A stretch of 64,000 nt of DNA from Lotus japonicus (taxonomy: Eukaryota > Streptophyta > Magnoliopsida > Fabales > Fabaceae), in the NCBI RefSeq assembly GCF_012489685.1, contig NC_080042.1, positions 36,709,158 to 36,773,157 on the forward strand. Direction: 5' to 3'. Both the position numbers and the translations under genes were made by a program. Shown piece by piece: positions 11,942-22,934 of the stretch; position 1 is the stretch's first letter; each line of letters begins with the position of its first letter. The notes below the pieces were generated by a model. That model made no database searches, had not been told where the DNA came from, and was given only the letters and a program-made list of their open reading frames with translations.

Positions 11942-13135
11942 TCAAAGCGTAAACCATATACGTAAGATAGGTGTGTTTGCACACTCTACAAGAAAAATGG
12001 AACATATTATACTAGAATGAGAAAGAATGGTTAGAAAGTTACCATCGTTCTTGCGCTCTCCTCTGACAAACCCCTCAGCTCTCTCACCGTCCATGGTGTA
12101 AACTCTTGCTTTAGCCGCAGGACGCTTTCCACGAGCAGTGTTCACGGTTGGCTCCGTCTTGGGTGCTCTGCACTGATCGGCAGTGTGCCCCATTTTGTTA
12201 CAATTGTAGCATTTGGGCCTCGTGTCGGGACAAGCATTGGCATAGTGCCCCGGCTCCCCACATCTGAAACAGGTCGTCTCCTTCTTCAAAGTCTGATCTC
12301 CGGAACCTCCAGCAGCACCCGTCATGGGTCTGTAAGATCCGGAAGTAAATCCTCTTCCAGCAGGACGCTGATATGGCCCCCTGCTCTGAAATTTCTCTCT
12401 GCTCTGAAAATTTTGAGAGCCCGACCTCATCGGCCCTCCAGTTCCAGCCCGGTTTAGCCTCCGGTCCTTCATCAGTTCCACTTCCGTGGCCTTCTCCACC
12501 AACGACTGGAATCGCATGATTCCCAGTGGCCTCACTGAGTCCTCAATATCCGGCCTCAGTCCATTAACGAAACGCTTGCACATATAGCGTTCGTTCACAT
12601 GGTCGTGGAAGAATTGGAAATGCTTCGCCAAGGATTCCAGCTTCGAAGCAAATTCCGGTACAGACATACCTCCCTGACGGAGTATCAGAAACTGTGACTC
12701 CCGCTCATCCCGAGCACTTGTTGGAAAGTATTTCTCCAAGAATGCGTCCCGGAAAGAGTTCCAGTTAATCTCTTCATGGTTGGCTTCCATGATTCCCTTG
12801 TTGCCTTTCCACCAGTACTCAGCATCGCCGAGCAACAGATAAGTCGCCATGCCCACCTTGGCACCCTCAACAGTCTGTAGTACGCCGAATATCTTTTCAA
12901 CCTCCTGGATCCAGAGATCCGCTTTGTCTGGGTCAGTACCACCAGAGAACTTGGGTGGGTTTTGCCTCCTGAAATCATTGAGGCCTTTATTCTGGTCCAG
13001 AGTTACTTCCCTCTGGCGCTGATGTTGTTCACGTGCTTCTTCAGCAGCACGCCTCATGGCATTATCGTTTGCTTGCGCCGTCACAGCTTGGGCCATAGTG
13101 GCCATCATCTCAGCTAACTGGTTAGTGTTCACCAT
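11942..13135 (-). CDS. Gag of element A (capsid plus two zinc knuckles)
   Basis: A 397-codon ORF starting ATG at 13135, just after an acceptor-like ttaacag. Gag forms the virus-like particle in the cytoplasm and packages element RNA. Residues 55-230 form a retrotransposon Gag capsid domain (KFSGGTDPDKADLWIQEVEK, GDAEYWW, NWNSFRDAFLEKYFP, FVNGLRPDI). A Gly/Arg-rich linker follows, then CCHC knuckles at residues 289-302 (CFRCGEPGHYANAC) and 309-322 (CYNCNKMGHTADQC). The frame goes on through VYTMDGERAEG and NDGNFLTILSHSSII, which looks like the entry to the aspartic protease with the Asp-Ser-Gly lost. The last 25-30 codons are probably read-through of non-coding DNA. No stop or frameshift interrupts the capsid or the knuckles. 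Confidence 0.85.
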   Translation of the reverse strand: MVNTNQLAEMMATMAQAVTAQANDNAMRRAAEEAREQHQRQREVTLDQNKGLNDFRRQNPPKFSGGTDPDKADLWIQEVEKIFGVLQTVEGAKVGMATYLLLGDAEYWWKGNKGIMEANHEEINWNSFRDAFLEKYFPTSARDERESQFLILRQGGMSVPEFASKLESLAKHFQFFHDHVNERYMCKRFVNGLRPDIEDSVRPLGIMRFQSLVEKATEVELMKDRRLNRAGTGGPMRSGSQNFQSREKFQSRGPYQRPAGRGFTSGSYRPMTGAAGGSGDQTLKKETTCFRCGEPGHYANACPDTRPKCYNCNKMGHTADQCRAPKTEPTVNTARGKRPAAKARVYTMDGERAEGFVRGERKNDGNFLTILSHSSIICSIFLVECANTPILRIWFTL

Positions 13136-13332
13136 GTTCTGTTAAGTTAGACAAACAGTTAGTACTCATCATAAGATAGCATTTCCATAACTATACAATA
13201 TGATTAAGCAATAACTTCAATCAATTTTTAAGCGAAAAATCGCTTGCAGACAATCAATTTTCACTCTTTGCAGAGTCACACAACCTAGCACAGAAGACCT
13301 ATTCCCCAACAACTCCCGAAAGACACGACCGT

Positions 13333-13344
13333 GCTCTGATACCA
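13333..13344 (-). promoter_or_regulatory. Primer binding site of element A
   Basis: Minus strand TGGTATCAGAGC, complementary to the 3' end of plant initiator Met tRNA, three bases from the 5' LTR end. Confidence 0.9.
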
Positions 13345-14668
13345 CAATGTAACACCCCGATTTCGGTGGCGTCACTTTAGTAACCAAAAGTAAACTTAAT
13401 GCGGAAAAACGTGAATATTTTTTTTTTATAATAACTAAGACAAGACTGAAATAAATAAAACCCAAGTGCGAAAAGTAATAAAACTAATATACAATATATA
13501 AACAGCCCCCGCTGTAAGTAGCAACCTCGTCACGAGTGAACCTCCAGTGACGGGTAATAGAAGAGTAGCGCCCGTAGGCAAAAGTACAAACCAAAAGAAA
13601 AGGATAAGTGTCCGCAACACTATCCCTCAAAATGAGAATAAGCTGGCCCATCGGCCTGAAACAAGACTTCCTAAGTCCAACCAACTCTCTGTGATTCACG
13701 TAACGAAACCACACAAAAAGCTATAGGTGGGAAACTACCCTGTCCCGAATGAAACAAATAATGTTCAGAGCTAAGACTCTACTCCTACACTAATCCCATC
13801 TCGAGGAGCTCACACTAACACTCAATCCTACATGCTAGCATGATCGTCGTCCGAATTCGAAATCCAGAACGACCTAGTCTACATACACCATCCGTCCTCC
13901 TCTCGCAACCGCGATACGCTCCAGTTCCTGCATCTCAACCCTAGTTCCTCCCGAAGGATGAACCATCATGAATCAGCCCGCCAAAGACATCTGACAAAGG
14001 GCGTTTGTTCGCCAAAGCACACACAGAAGACGCGAGGGTCAACTCCAAAGAATTATATAAATAATACCACCAATAGATACCATTAAAGGATTAGCCACTT
14101 AGGCTTATAACTAGGGATAACATCCTAGGGTTGCATTATTCCACAAAGAATATAACGACAGTAAAACACAGTTAACATGCATCAAGTAGAACTAACAAGT
14201 ATCAAACACACTCATCACTAAGTCAGTATGCATGTTGCATGAAATGATATGCAGGTTAACCCAGTTAACCACATGCATTCCGGAAAGGGATGGACATCAA
14301 ACGGATCAGCCCTAACACCAGCCACGGTGGAACCATTTCGGCCCGCGTGCCTCTTACACCACACAAAGGTAGCCAGATCAGCAGTAAACCCGTAGGTCTG
14401 CCATTTCGGTCTGCTACAAGAGACGTCTATAAACGCTCTTTCACGGCATTCCGGGTCTTATGACCATTTTGGAAACCGACGAGGTCCAGAGTACGTCCTG
14501 TGTTAATACCCCATTAATGTTGCATGTATGCAAAATGATTAGTCAAACAACGTCTCCGTCCTCACTCGACACGTCGCCACGTGTTCTAGGGAAGTTAAAG
14601 TCTCTAAAAGCTTACCCTAAGGTAAAGTCGATTCTGCGACCAAAAGACACACTTCATAACGACACATA

Positions 14669-14855
14669 GCTGCTCCAACAGCACCACAACAAACGCTGCT
14701 CCAACAGCACAATAACAAACGCTGCTCCAACAGCACAACAAACAAACGCTGCTCCAACAGCACAACAACAAACGCTGCTCCAACAGCACGACAACAAACG
14801 CTGCTCCAACAGCACAACAAACAAACGCTGCTCCAACAGCACAACAACAAACGCT
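14669..14855 (-). repeat. Seven-unit 26-27-bp array in A 5' LTR
   Basis: Same array and unit order as 7970-8156, so it expanded before this insertion. Confidence 0.9.
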
Positions 14856-16229
14856 ACACTTGGATCCGACGACACTCCTCGTTTTTCCAAAACTATGATT
14901 TGACTTCCAATGCCTTCCTTCGAGGTTGTTATCATTACTTAAAGATTTTGAGGTTATTTAAGGTCTTATGAATTTTCTTTATAAAATAGATTCCATTTTG
15001 TCTTATCGCAAGTCTTATACATTTTCAGGATCTCCCAATCCCAAGTCGCTTCCAGAGGATGTCTCGATCCACTAAACAAAATTAAGGCCCGAACCTCGTT
15101 CGTCCTATCAAACTTTCTCAAAACTCTCAAAATAAAATCGGCATGACCTGCCCGCTATTCTCACCATTCAGAATCTCAGATTCCAGTACAGAGCATATTT
15201 AAATCATCACAATCAACAACATGTCATATATCAATAAATCGCATCATAAACACTTAGCACTTAGCATATAAAGCATGCACCACACATCCTAGATTACCCA
15301 CATAGCACATAGCATGTAAGTCAATCTCAAAAACATTCAGTAGATGAATCATCTACATTGTCAGCCGAAGCCTCAGAAAACATTTTCCAATCACACACAA
15401 TTCCAGTGCATAAACAGTAAACAATGTCGAAAACATCGACCCTAAGCATTAACTAGAGATTCAGTGAGAAGCCCTCACCTGTAGATTCTCCAGGACGATC
15501 TCCTAACACTTGTTCACAATCAAAGGCTTGCTCCTCTGGGAATTCCTCAAAATCACCTTTAGAGCAAAACCACAGAAATACTATCAGAATCTATCGAAAA
15601 CTAAACTATCGATACTTACTAAGGTTACTCGAAGTAATCTATACTCTAAGGTACGATAATCTAGCGCGAAAGACAAGTTTTCGGAAAAGGAAATTTTCCT
15701 CCTCCCCCCTAATAGGGCTCGGCCACTTTGTGCAATTATGGGGCTCGATTTTTCTTCGATCAAACTTGGTTCCTATGCTTTCATAAGCCGTAACTAAGGG
15801 TATTCTGAACTCGGAAAAATTATCGGATCAAAAACTGTCGCAGGGGTATTTTGGTCATGATTTTTAACTTAGGATTTTTCAAAACTGAAATCCCAAAAAT
15901 AAAATTTTGCAGGGACGTCACCAACGACGTTTATGACAACTAATCCTACTAGCACTAAGCTAAGGCGATAGTTTTCAGCCTAAAGGTTGAAGCTTTACAC
16001 CAAAAACTCCAAAAATGGGTATTTTAGGCTCAAATTGATTCCGGCGGAATTCCGGCGACATAACGGAAAATCTAACCCGGCAGAAGTGATCTTGGGCGCA
16101 TAAGGAAGAGGTTTAGAATCAGAAATGAAAGATTCAGGATAGTTTTGTAAAAACCCATAAACTATCCGCTCATAAAACTCTACAGAAAAGCTATGGAAAA
16201 AGCGATCAGAGGTATGGATTAGCGACTAT

Positions 16230-16231
16230 AC
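16230..16231 (-). promoter_or_regulatory. Putative 5' splice site in A leader
   Basis: Minus strand TTCGAG/GTATAG, about 140 bp after the TATA box. B has GAG/GTAGGT and S GAG/GTAACT at the same place; C and E have GAG/GC. An acceptor-like ttaacag lies three bases before the gag ATG. Confidence 0.4.
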
Positions 16232-16371
16232 CTCGAAGCCTTGAAGTAGCAACTGATTGATCGACGATCAAGCAAGCGATGAAAAAAATTCATCTTCCTT
16301 CTTCCTTGTTCTTGGCCGCGGGTTTGAGGAGAGAAAATGGAGGAAAATTTGAGTTTTTCTTCCTTTCTTTG

Positions 16372-16383
16372 CTATATATAAAG
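16372..16383 (-). promoter_or_regulatory. TATA box of A 5' LTR
   Basis: Read on minus: tttatatatag. It is followed by a pyrimidine- and A-rich leader. The twin lies at 9672-9683. Confidence 0.65.
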
Positions 16384-17086
16384 GTTGGAAATTCGCGGGA
16401 AAATGAAAGTTTCGCGAATCTGATTTTTCCGGCGTCATTCTCCGTGAATTAATAGATATGTTTTGGCAAAAGAATTCCAAAACTATAAAGAGGTCTCCTT
16501 GTATTTTTGGCAACTAATGCATAGTCGGTATAAAACTATTTTACCCGATAAGTTGCTTTTTGCATCGAATGTCGGAATAGAAAACTTCCTTCGGAAGAAA
16601 GATTGAAATCATCAAAGGAAATGGGTGTAAGCGTGTAGAATATTCATTTGAAGCTCTGAATAGATAAAGTCTTCATTGTCGAGAAATTCTAGGGTTTTGA
16701 AATACCAGGGATTCGGTTTCGGCAAACTTCCGATGATTGGAATTGGACGTTCGTAGATCCTAGAGTTTCGCCTCGAAATGATGGTGATATATGGAAAAAG
16801 AGAAGTTCTAACATTTCTCTGAAGATTTTTGGAATTAACTGCCAGCGTGCCTAAAAGTGAAAATTAGCTATATACTAGGGTTTCTGACCTAGGTTTAAGC
16901 GTAAAACGATCGTGCTATAACTTTTATCGACTTCAATACGAACCTCAGACTTTTCCTGAACTTTCTCCTTCATACATTTATTTCATTTACTAAACTCTTG
17001 TTCAGGTTTCCCTTCGCCATACATCAAACCTACTAGTGAATAAGAATTTATTCACTTGGTATAAACTGAAAAACTTGGGCCTTACA

Positions 17087-17091
17087 CCTAA
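17087..17091. repeat. Target-site duplication of element A (right)
   Basis: cctaa, matching 6644-6648. Confidence 0.85.
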
Positions 17092-17364
17092 CGAAGTTTC
17101 CGTCCGCGTTGCCAGATTTGTTTCGACATTTCCAATCTTTCTTCAGAAGGAAGTTTTGTCGTCTGAGCATCACAGCAAAAAGTAGTTTTTCGGGACAGAT
17201 TAACTTACACCGCCTTTGGGATTTTAGATATCGTTTTTCCCAAATCATAGATACTTGTTTTGAGTTCTGGAATTCTGACGCCAGAATCTCTCTTAGAATT
17301 CCTCGGTGAACGTGCTGCAAAAATCGGAATCGCGAAATTTTCATTTTCCCGCGATTTCGCCTGC

Positions 17365-17374
17365 CTATAAATAG
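17365..17374 (+). promoter_or_regulatory. TATA box of solo LTR S
   Basis: ctataaatag lies about 690 bp from the LTR start, the same distance as TATA boxes in the LTRs of A, C and E. A possible splice donor (gag/gtaact) is at 17501-17506, about 130 bp further. Confidence 0.6.
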
Positions 17375-18832
17375 CTCAAAAAGCAAAAATTCCTTCATTT
17401 TCTTCCTATTGTGGCCGAATTTCGTGGAGAGCAAGGGGGGAGGAGATTTTCGCGAAAACTTGACTGATCTTCGTGCAGTTCGTCCCTACTTCTAGGTATC
17501 GAGGTAACTAGCATGAATCCTACCTCTGATTACTGTTTCTGTTGCGTTTCTGAAGTCGTTTCTGTGCTCACAGTTTTGAGTTTTTTGTAAAACTGTCTGA
17601 TTTCTCTGATTTCTTGCTTGGGTTATGTTCCTTACGTTCCCATGAGCCTAAAACCTCTGTCAGTAATCGCCGATTGTGATCCAGTTGTCCAGGATCTGAA
17701 AAACTGTTTCAAAACCTTTTTGTCTCACATTTCGAAACTTTATTGTCGAAAAGTCATAATCTGACTTCGTGCCTTTAGGATTTGTTGTCACGGATGTCGT
17801 TAGGATCATTGCTGTCAAATTTGTTTTCCGAACTGATAACTTTGAGGTTTTGAGCTTTTATTTTGGACCAAAATGCCCCTGGATAGCCGTATTTCGATCC
17901 GATTGTCCGAAAATTGTTCCGACAGTTTCTTTGCCTTAGTTTTACCCCAAAACTACCTTGTGAATTGATTTGGTCGAAGAAAAAGAGCCGAAGCCCTTTT
18001 TCCTTTGTGGCTGTGACCTTGTAGTGTTGGGGAGGGAGTTTTCGTTTTCGAAAACTTGTCTTTTCGTACCCGATTGTCGTATTCTGAAGCTTTAATGCTT
18101 TTTCTATCGTTTATGTGTTGTTTTGTGATCGAACTAATCGATATTGTTTGGATTCTGCTTTGTTTTCTCCGAGGTTCAGTTGAAGGAGCTTTGGAAGGTT
18201 CAGAGCACTTGAGTGAAGGAGCTTGTGATTTCGAAGCTGGATCAGCTCGAGGTTAGGGCAACTTGCTATATTTAGCTATGATTGCATGATAAGCGTCGAT
18301 AAACTCGACCTATGATTTATCTGATGTTGTATATGATGATGATTTATTGTTATGATTGTTTCATAACTTATGATATTGATGATGTGTTGAATTGAGCGTT
18401 TTGACGCAACTTCGGAGTGGAGGTTCATTGATCTGGTGATCTTTGACATTCGGGTTGGATGAACAACCCTAGGCAAGTCCAAATGTGGGGTTTGAGACTT
18501 AGCCATTTGTTGGGATTCGTTGGAATTCCTAGACTTCCCCGGGAAATGTATTTTGGGTGGTTAATTTTTGGAAACTTAGAGTGATAGAGCTTTCGAAAAA
18601 TAAAGACTTGGGAAACTTAGACTTTGAGAAATAAACTCATAATTTGAATAATTTGAATTGAAATCATTTTTATTAACGTTTAAGCATAGGAGAACTGAAG
18701 AGGAAAAATATTTACGAAAGGCGGGGAAAAGTCGACTTATGTTGTGGGTTTGGAGAGTTTGGAATTGGGGAAAGCCATCAAGGTGGGCTATGGTGATGAT
18801 TGAAGGTCACCGAGTACTCTAGTACTCCTGGT

Positions 18833-18972
18833 AGTGTTGTTCGAGTCGTGTTGTATTGACCGGCACAGACTCTGGGTTTTGTTTGGGCTGTGTTGTATTG
18901 ACCGACACTAGACCCTCGTGTATTCTTGTTGGTGGAGTTGTGTTGTATTGACCGACACTAACTCTTGGGTTG
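18833..18972 (+). repeat. Short tandem array in S (about 3 units)
   Basis: Three spaced copies of gtgttgtattgaccgacac (first copy with one change), each with GTGT/ACAC ends able to pair, about 55-60 bp apart, just upstream of the main array of this LTR. Confidence 0.65.
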
Positions 18973-19093
18973 TTGTGAGTTTGGGTCTGAGCAGTTTTTG
19001 ACCATCGAGATTTGATGAGTCAGATGACTCAAGAAGTCATCAAGGGTGATCGCACTCCTTTCATAATTAATTGTCTTTTGTCGCCGAGTCGAC

Positions 19094-19376
19094 ATATACC
19101 TTCGGGTACAATATATCTATATACCATCGGGTACAGCATATACCTTCGGGTACAGTATATCTATATACCTTCGGGTACAATATATCTATATACCTTCGGG
19201 TACAGTATATACCTTCGGGTACAGTATATACCTTCGGGTACAGTATATCTATATACCTTCGGGTACAGTATATCTATATACCCTCGGGTACAGTATATCT
19301 ATATACCTTCGGGTACAGTATATACCTTCGGGTACAGTATATACCTTCGGGTACAGCATGCCTTCGGGTAACTCGG
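19094..19376 (+). repeat. Tandem array of 13 units containing TACC-TTCG-GGTA
   Basis: Thirteen units in two lengths, 19 bp (ataccttcgggtacagtat) and 25 bp (with an added atctat). Most carry taccttcgggta, a perfect 4-bp stem around TTCG. Units 2 and 9 have one-base changes (catcgg, cctcgg). Two reading frames are open across it only because of the repeat; I do not consider it coding. Confidence 0.92.
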
Positions 19377-19831
19377 GCATTCGGTTGGGGATATGATCGA
19401 CCGTGTGGTTAGGATCGACCTGTTGATGTCAGGCATAGCGGAGGGAAAAGTCGACCCGCAGGGTTAGGACTGATCCGACTATGTCAAGGTTGTAAGTGAC
19501 ACCCGAGGGTTATGGTCGGCACAATGCTAGTGTTAGGACCGACTCGATCGTGCCCAGCCTATTTCTTCCGGAACCTTCTTAATTGACGTTGCATTGACAT
19601 ATTATGCACTCTAACTATATTTGTTGAGATATTGTTGATTTGATGTTGATAAACATCGTTATGTGTTTTGATGATTGAATTGTATTAGAGAGTTGATACA
19701 ATACATAACTTATATGTATATATACAACATATATATACCCCCTTTATCGCATGTTGATTGTATATATATTGTATTTTGTAAGTTGACCCTAGCACCTTGG
19801 CTTTGTTTGTATGTTTGTGTTTGGGCGGTCG

Positions 19832-19845
19832 GCCTGCTGCCAGGC
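19832..19845 (+). other. Conserved LTR hairpin GCCTG-CTGC-CAGGC (S copy)
   Basis: Perfect 5-bp stem with a 4-base loop. The same hairpin occurs in the LTRs of B (29700-29713) and E (60802-60815), while A, C and D have GGCG...CGCC at the matching place. Confidence 0.5.
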
Positions 19846-20437
19846 GTCCGTCAGCCGGTTCGTGATGATTCGTTGTGCGGGAAAGACCCGGAGCAAAATG
19901 TCTATTACTGAAGCTTTCGACGAGGACCCGGACTTCATGGCTGATCGAGGGAGAGTCGATGATAGTAGTGTGAGATATGGGTGGTTAGAATCTTTTGAGT
20001 TGGTTGTTACTGTAATAGCTCTGATTCGTTTTGCTTTTGGGACAGGGTAGGTTCCCGACGCGTGGCTTTTGTGTGGTTCTCTTACTGAGGGATCACAGTG
20101 AGTCAGTCGGACCATAGGGGTCTTTGCTTAGGCTGTTTTGAGGCCGACTTTCTCCTAGTGGTTTGTATTTATAATTTTTTTCTCACTTACACTTCTGGGT
20201 CTGTATATATTTGCCTAGCTCACTATTTTGGAGTCACTGCGAGTGCGCGTGACGTGGAAGTGCAGCTGAGGGTGTACATGTCTATATTTGATGTACATTG
20301 GTTAGTTAGTGGTTGGGTTATGTTGTTATTTTATATTGCTTTGATTAAAAGGAATCAATCGAAAAAAAAATACCTGCATTTTCCGCTTTACTCTATTTTC
20401 AAGTTACTAAGTGACACCTGGAAATCGGGGTGTTACA

Positions 20438-20442
20438 ATTTG
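20438..20442. repeat. Target-site duplication of solo LTR S (right)
   Basis: atttg, matching 6226-6230. Confidence 0.85.
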
Positions 20443-22919
20443 CGAAGTCAAAGCTTTTTGAAGCAACGTAAATTACTGTTACTGTTTTGTTGTCATTATG
20501 ACGACTTGTCTTGATTTCTGAAATTGATCCTAATGGGTTATAACCATTATGGGGATTAGGTTTAACATACATCCGCTTCGAGTCAATTGCCTGAAGTCGT
20601 AGCTTTAGACCTCGAGTTAGTAGGTTAACTCAAATAGTAATTATGTTATGTGTACTTGTGAAGGGTACGAACGGGAGCGCTTGACGACGAAGCTAAAGAA
20701 TAAAAGAAAGCGAACTGACTCGGGAAAGCAAAGATGTGTTAGGATTGGAATTGCAGTTAGTATGAGAATTGGCTAAGGTGAGGGCTACTCACTGAATACT
20801 AGCTAATGCTTTAGGTGTCGACGAATTCGACTTGATTTATTGTTTATGCACTTGATTGTGATTGACTGGGAAATGTTTTCTGAGGCTTCGGCTGACAATG
20901 ATGATTATTTATCGCTGGATTTGTTTTTGATGTTGATTCACATGCTATGTGCTAAATGGTTAATCTAGGATGTGTTGATATTGATTTACATGCTATGTGC
21001 TAAATGGTTAATCTAGGATGTGTTGATATATGTGCCATGACTGTTGGATTGTGTTACTTTGATTAAGCAATTACACATATATCTGTTGTACGTCAGAGTG
21101 AGGATAACGGGCAGTTATGCCAAACTCATGATGAGATTTTGGGAAAGTTTGACGGGATAAACGGAGGTTCGGGCCTTGTTATTGTTTTAGTGGATCGATA
21201 CCTTCTGGGAGTTACTTGGGATGATGAGATCTTTTAAACTCATAAGATTAGAGACAAACCTAAATGGAAACTATTTTACAAGGAAAATTCATAAGGCACT
21301 AAACAACCTCTGAACCCTTTAAATAATGATAACAATCTCATATGAAAGCTTAGGGTTTGAATATTAATTTTGGAAAATGAGAAGTGTCGCCGAATCCAAG
21401 TTTTGGGGAAACTAATAAGTTTCTGAGTATGTTAATACTCTTTTGCTCGATGAGCAGTTTTGTTGTTTGGCTATCTAAAAGATAAGCCGGGAAATTAATA
21501 AGTTTCTGAGTACGTTGATGCTCTTTTGCTCGATGAGCAGTTTATTGTTTGGCTATCTAAAAGATAAGCCGGGAAACGGATAGTTTCCGAGTATGTCGAT
21601 ACTCTTTTGCTCGATGAGCAGGTTGTTGTTTGGCTATCTAAAGGGTAAGCCGGGGAACTATAAGTTCCAAGTACATTGGTACTCTTTGCTCGCTGAGCAG
21701 TTTTTGACCATCGGATGGAGATGAGTCAGATGATTCGAGAAGTTATCATGAGATAATACATTTTTTTTATATTTAATTGTCTTTTGTCGCAGAATCGACA
21801 TTTACCTTAGGGTATTCTTTTTAGAGACAATAAGTTAGCTAGAACACGTGACGACGTGACGAGTGAGGTCGGAGACGTTGTTTGGCTAATCACGTTGCAA
21901 TCATTCACACATTTCTCGGGTTAATACACGGTGGGATGCCGGACCTCGGTGGATTCCAAAATGGTCATAAGACCCGGATTTCCACATAAGAACACTGCGG
22001 TGATTCTTAGTAGCAGACGGAAATGGTAGGCCTGCGGGTATACTGCTGATCTGACTACATTTTGTTTGGTATAAGAGACACCCGAGCGGAAATAGTCCCA
22101 CTCTGGCCGGTGATAGGACTGACTCGTTGGTGTCCATCCTTCCGGATTGCATCTTGTTCCTCGTCATCACATTCATGCACCATGCATACTGACTTAGTTG
22201 CCGAGTGTGATTGATACTTGTTAATCTTACTTGATACATGTTAATTGTCAGTAATTATCATTTATATTCATTGGAAGATATACAATTTATAATGCTATCA
22301 CAATCTTCTAAGCCTAATTAGCTATCCCTTAAACTTTATCTACTGGGTGTATTATTTATGTAATTCCTTGAGTTGACCCTCGCGCCTTCTGTTTGTGTTT
22401 TGGCGGACTACGCCCATTGTCAGACAACGATAGGTGGTGACGCGAGTAGATGATACTCCATGTCGAAGAACTATAGAAGACTCAAAGAATAGAGTCGGGT
22501 GTAAGGCTAGAGCCTTTTGGGTAAAGAGCTTATCATTGTTGGTTGAAGCTTATAGGATTATTTTATAAGTATTGTTTGAAGTTTTGGGTAGGTCTCGGTG
22601 CATTGCTATCTTGCGATTCTCCGATGTGGAAATCGTAGGGAGTATATCGGATTTATGAGTCATTGCATAATAGATTCCTCGTTGAATCTAATTCTATTCG
22701 TTAGGTTTGTAAGTTGGGTTCATCTGTTGTTACCTCCGGGTACTTGCCTTGTTTAAGGCTGGATGTAAATTTATATACAGTTGGGAGTATGCATTTCATG
22801 ATTTAGAAATACTTTCAAAAGAAAAAAAAAATACTCGCAATTATAAATCTCTTTTAGAAAATATTGCATATTTACTTTAATAGGTTACTAAAGTGACCCC
22901 CCGAAATCAGGGTGTTACA
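20443..22919 (+). mobile_element. 5' LTR (right part) of old element D
   Basis: Plus-oriented LTR ending GGGTGTTACA at 22919, followed by a primer site. It shares many blocks with the reverse complement of the C LTR (ggtgagggcta near 20780, aaaatggtcataagacccgg near 21958, gagttgaccctcgcgcc near 22372), but has many more changes. It is older than the other copies. Solo LTR S sits at its left edge here; the rest of the LTR must lie left of 6226 and I could not delimit it. Confidence 0.7.
21410..21700 (+). repeat. Tandem array of about 90-95-bp units in D LTR
   Basis: About three and a half units. Each contains tgctcgatgagca (a 5-bp stem TGCTC/GAGCA) and ggctatctaaaagataagcc (GGCT/AGCC with extra pairing). 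The C LTR holds one related degenerate unit near 25308-25395. Confidence 0.8.
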
Positions 22920-22922
22920 TTG

Positions 22923-22934
22923 TGGTATCAGATC
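22923..22934 (+). promoter_or_regulatory. Primer binding site of element D (one mismatch)
   Basis: tggtatcagatc, three bases after the LTR; the usual form ends agc. The change fits an old, inactive copy. Confidence 0.75.

Larger units (their letters stand above)
6649..17086 (-). mobile_element. Element A: non-autonomous gag-only Ty3/Tekay-like LTR retrotransposon
   Basis: Complete 10.4-kb element on the minus strand. 5' LTR 13348-17086, interior 10387-13347 (2961 bp), 3' LTR 6649-10386, TSD cctaa on both sides. The interior has a primer site, a gag ORF, a stretch without ORFs, a chromodomain remnant and a polypurine tract. Reverse transcriptase, RNase H and integrase core are absent. This matches the published idea of TR-GAG elements (LTRs plus gag only) moved by a partner. 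By eye the two LTRs differ at only about 20 positions, so the insertion is recent. Confidence 0.9.
13348..17086 (-). repeat. 5' LTR of element A
   Basis: 3739 bp, minus-strand TGTAAGGCCC...TGTTACA. A TATA box lies about 700 bp from its start, leaving roughly 3 kb downstream (R/U5). The array is repeated at 14669-14855, and a GGCG-N6-CGCC hairpin sits at 14000-14013. Confidence 0.92.
6231..20437 (+). mobile_element. Solo LTR S (Ty3-type), interrupted by element A
   Basis: The LTR begins TGTAAGACCTGG at 6231 and ends GGGGTGTTACA at 20437 with a perfect 5-bp TSD (atttg). Its two parts are 6231-6648 and 17092-20437, about 3.76 kb once A and its TSD are removed. No interior or second LTR lies at either edge, so it is a solo LTR left by recombination between two LTRs. 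It is + oriented, opposite to A, B, C and E. The sequence around 19800-19860 is shared with the LTRs of B and E, so it belongs to their subfamily. It lies within the 5' LTR of older element D. Confidence 0.88.

Noticed and set aside
13333..13344. tRNA gene fragment
   Set aside because: The 12-base match is the primer site next to an LTR, not a tRNA gene; no cloverleaf nearby.
19012..19412. Two overlapping frames of 113 and 119 codons
   Set aside because: They exist only because the tandem array lacks stops in two frames; the peptide is a simple repeat and the region is inside an LTR.
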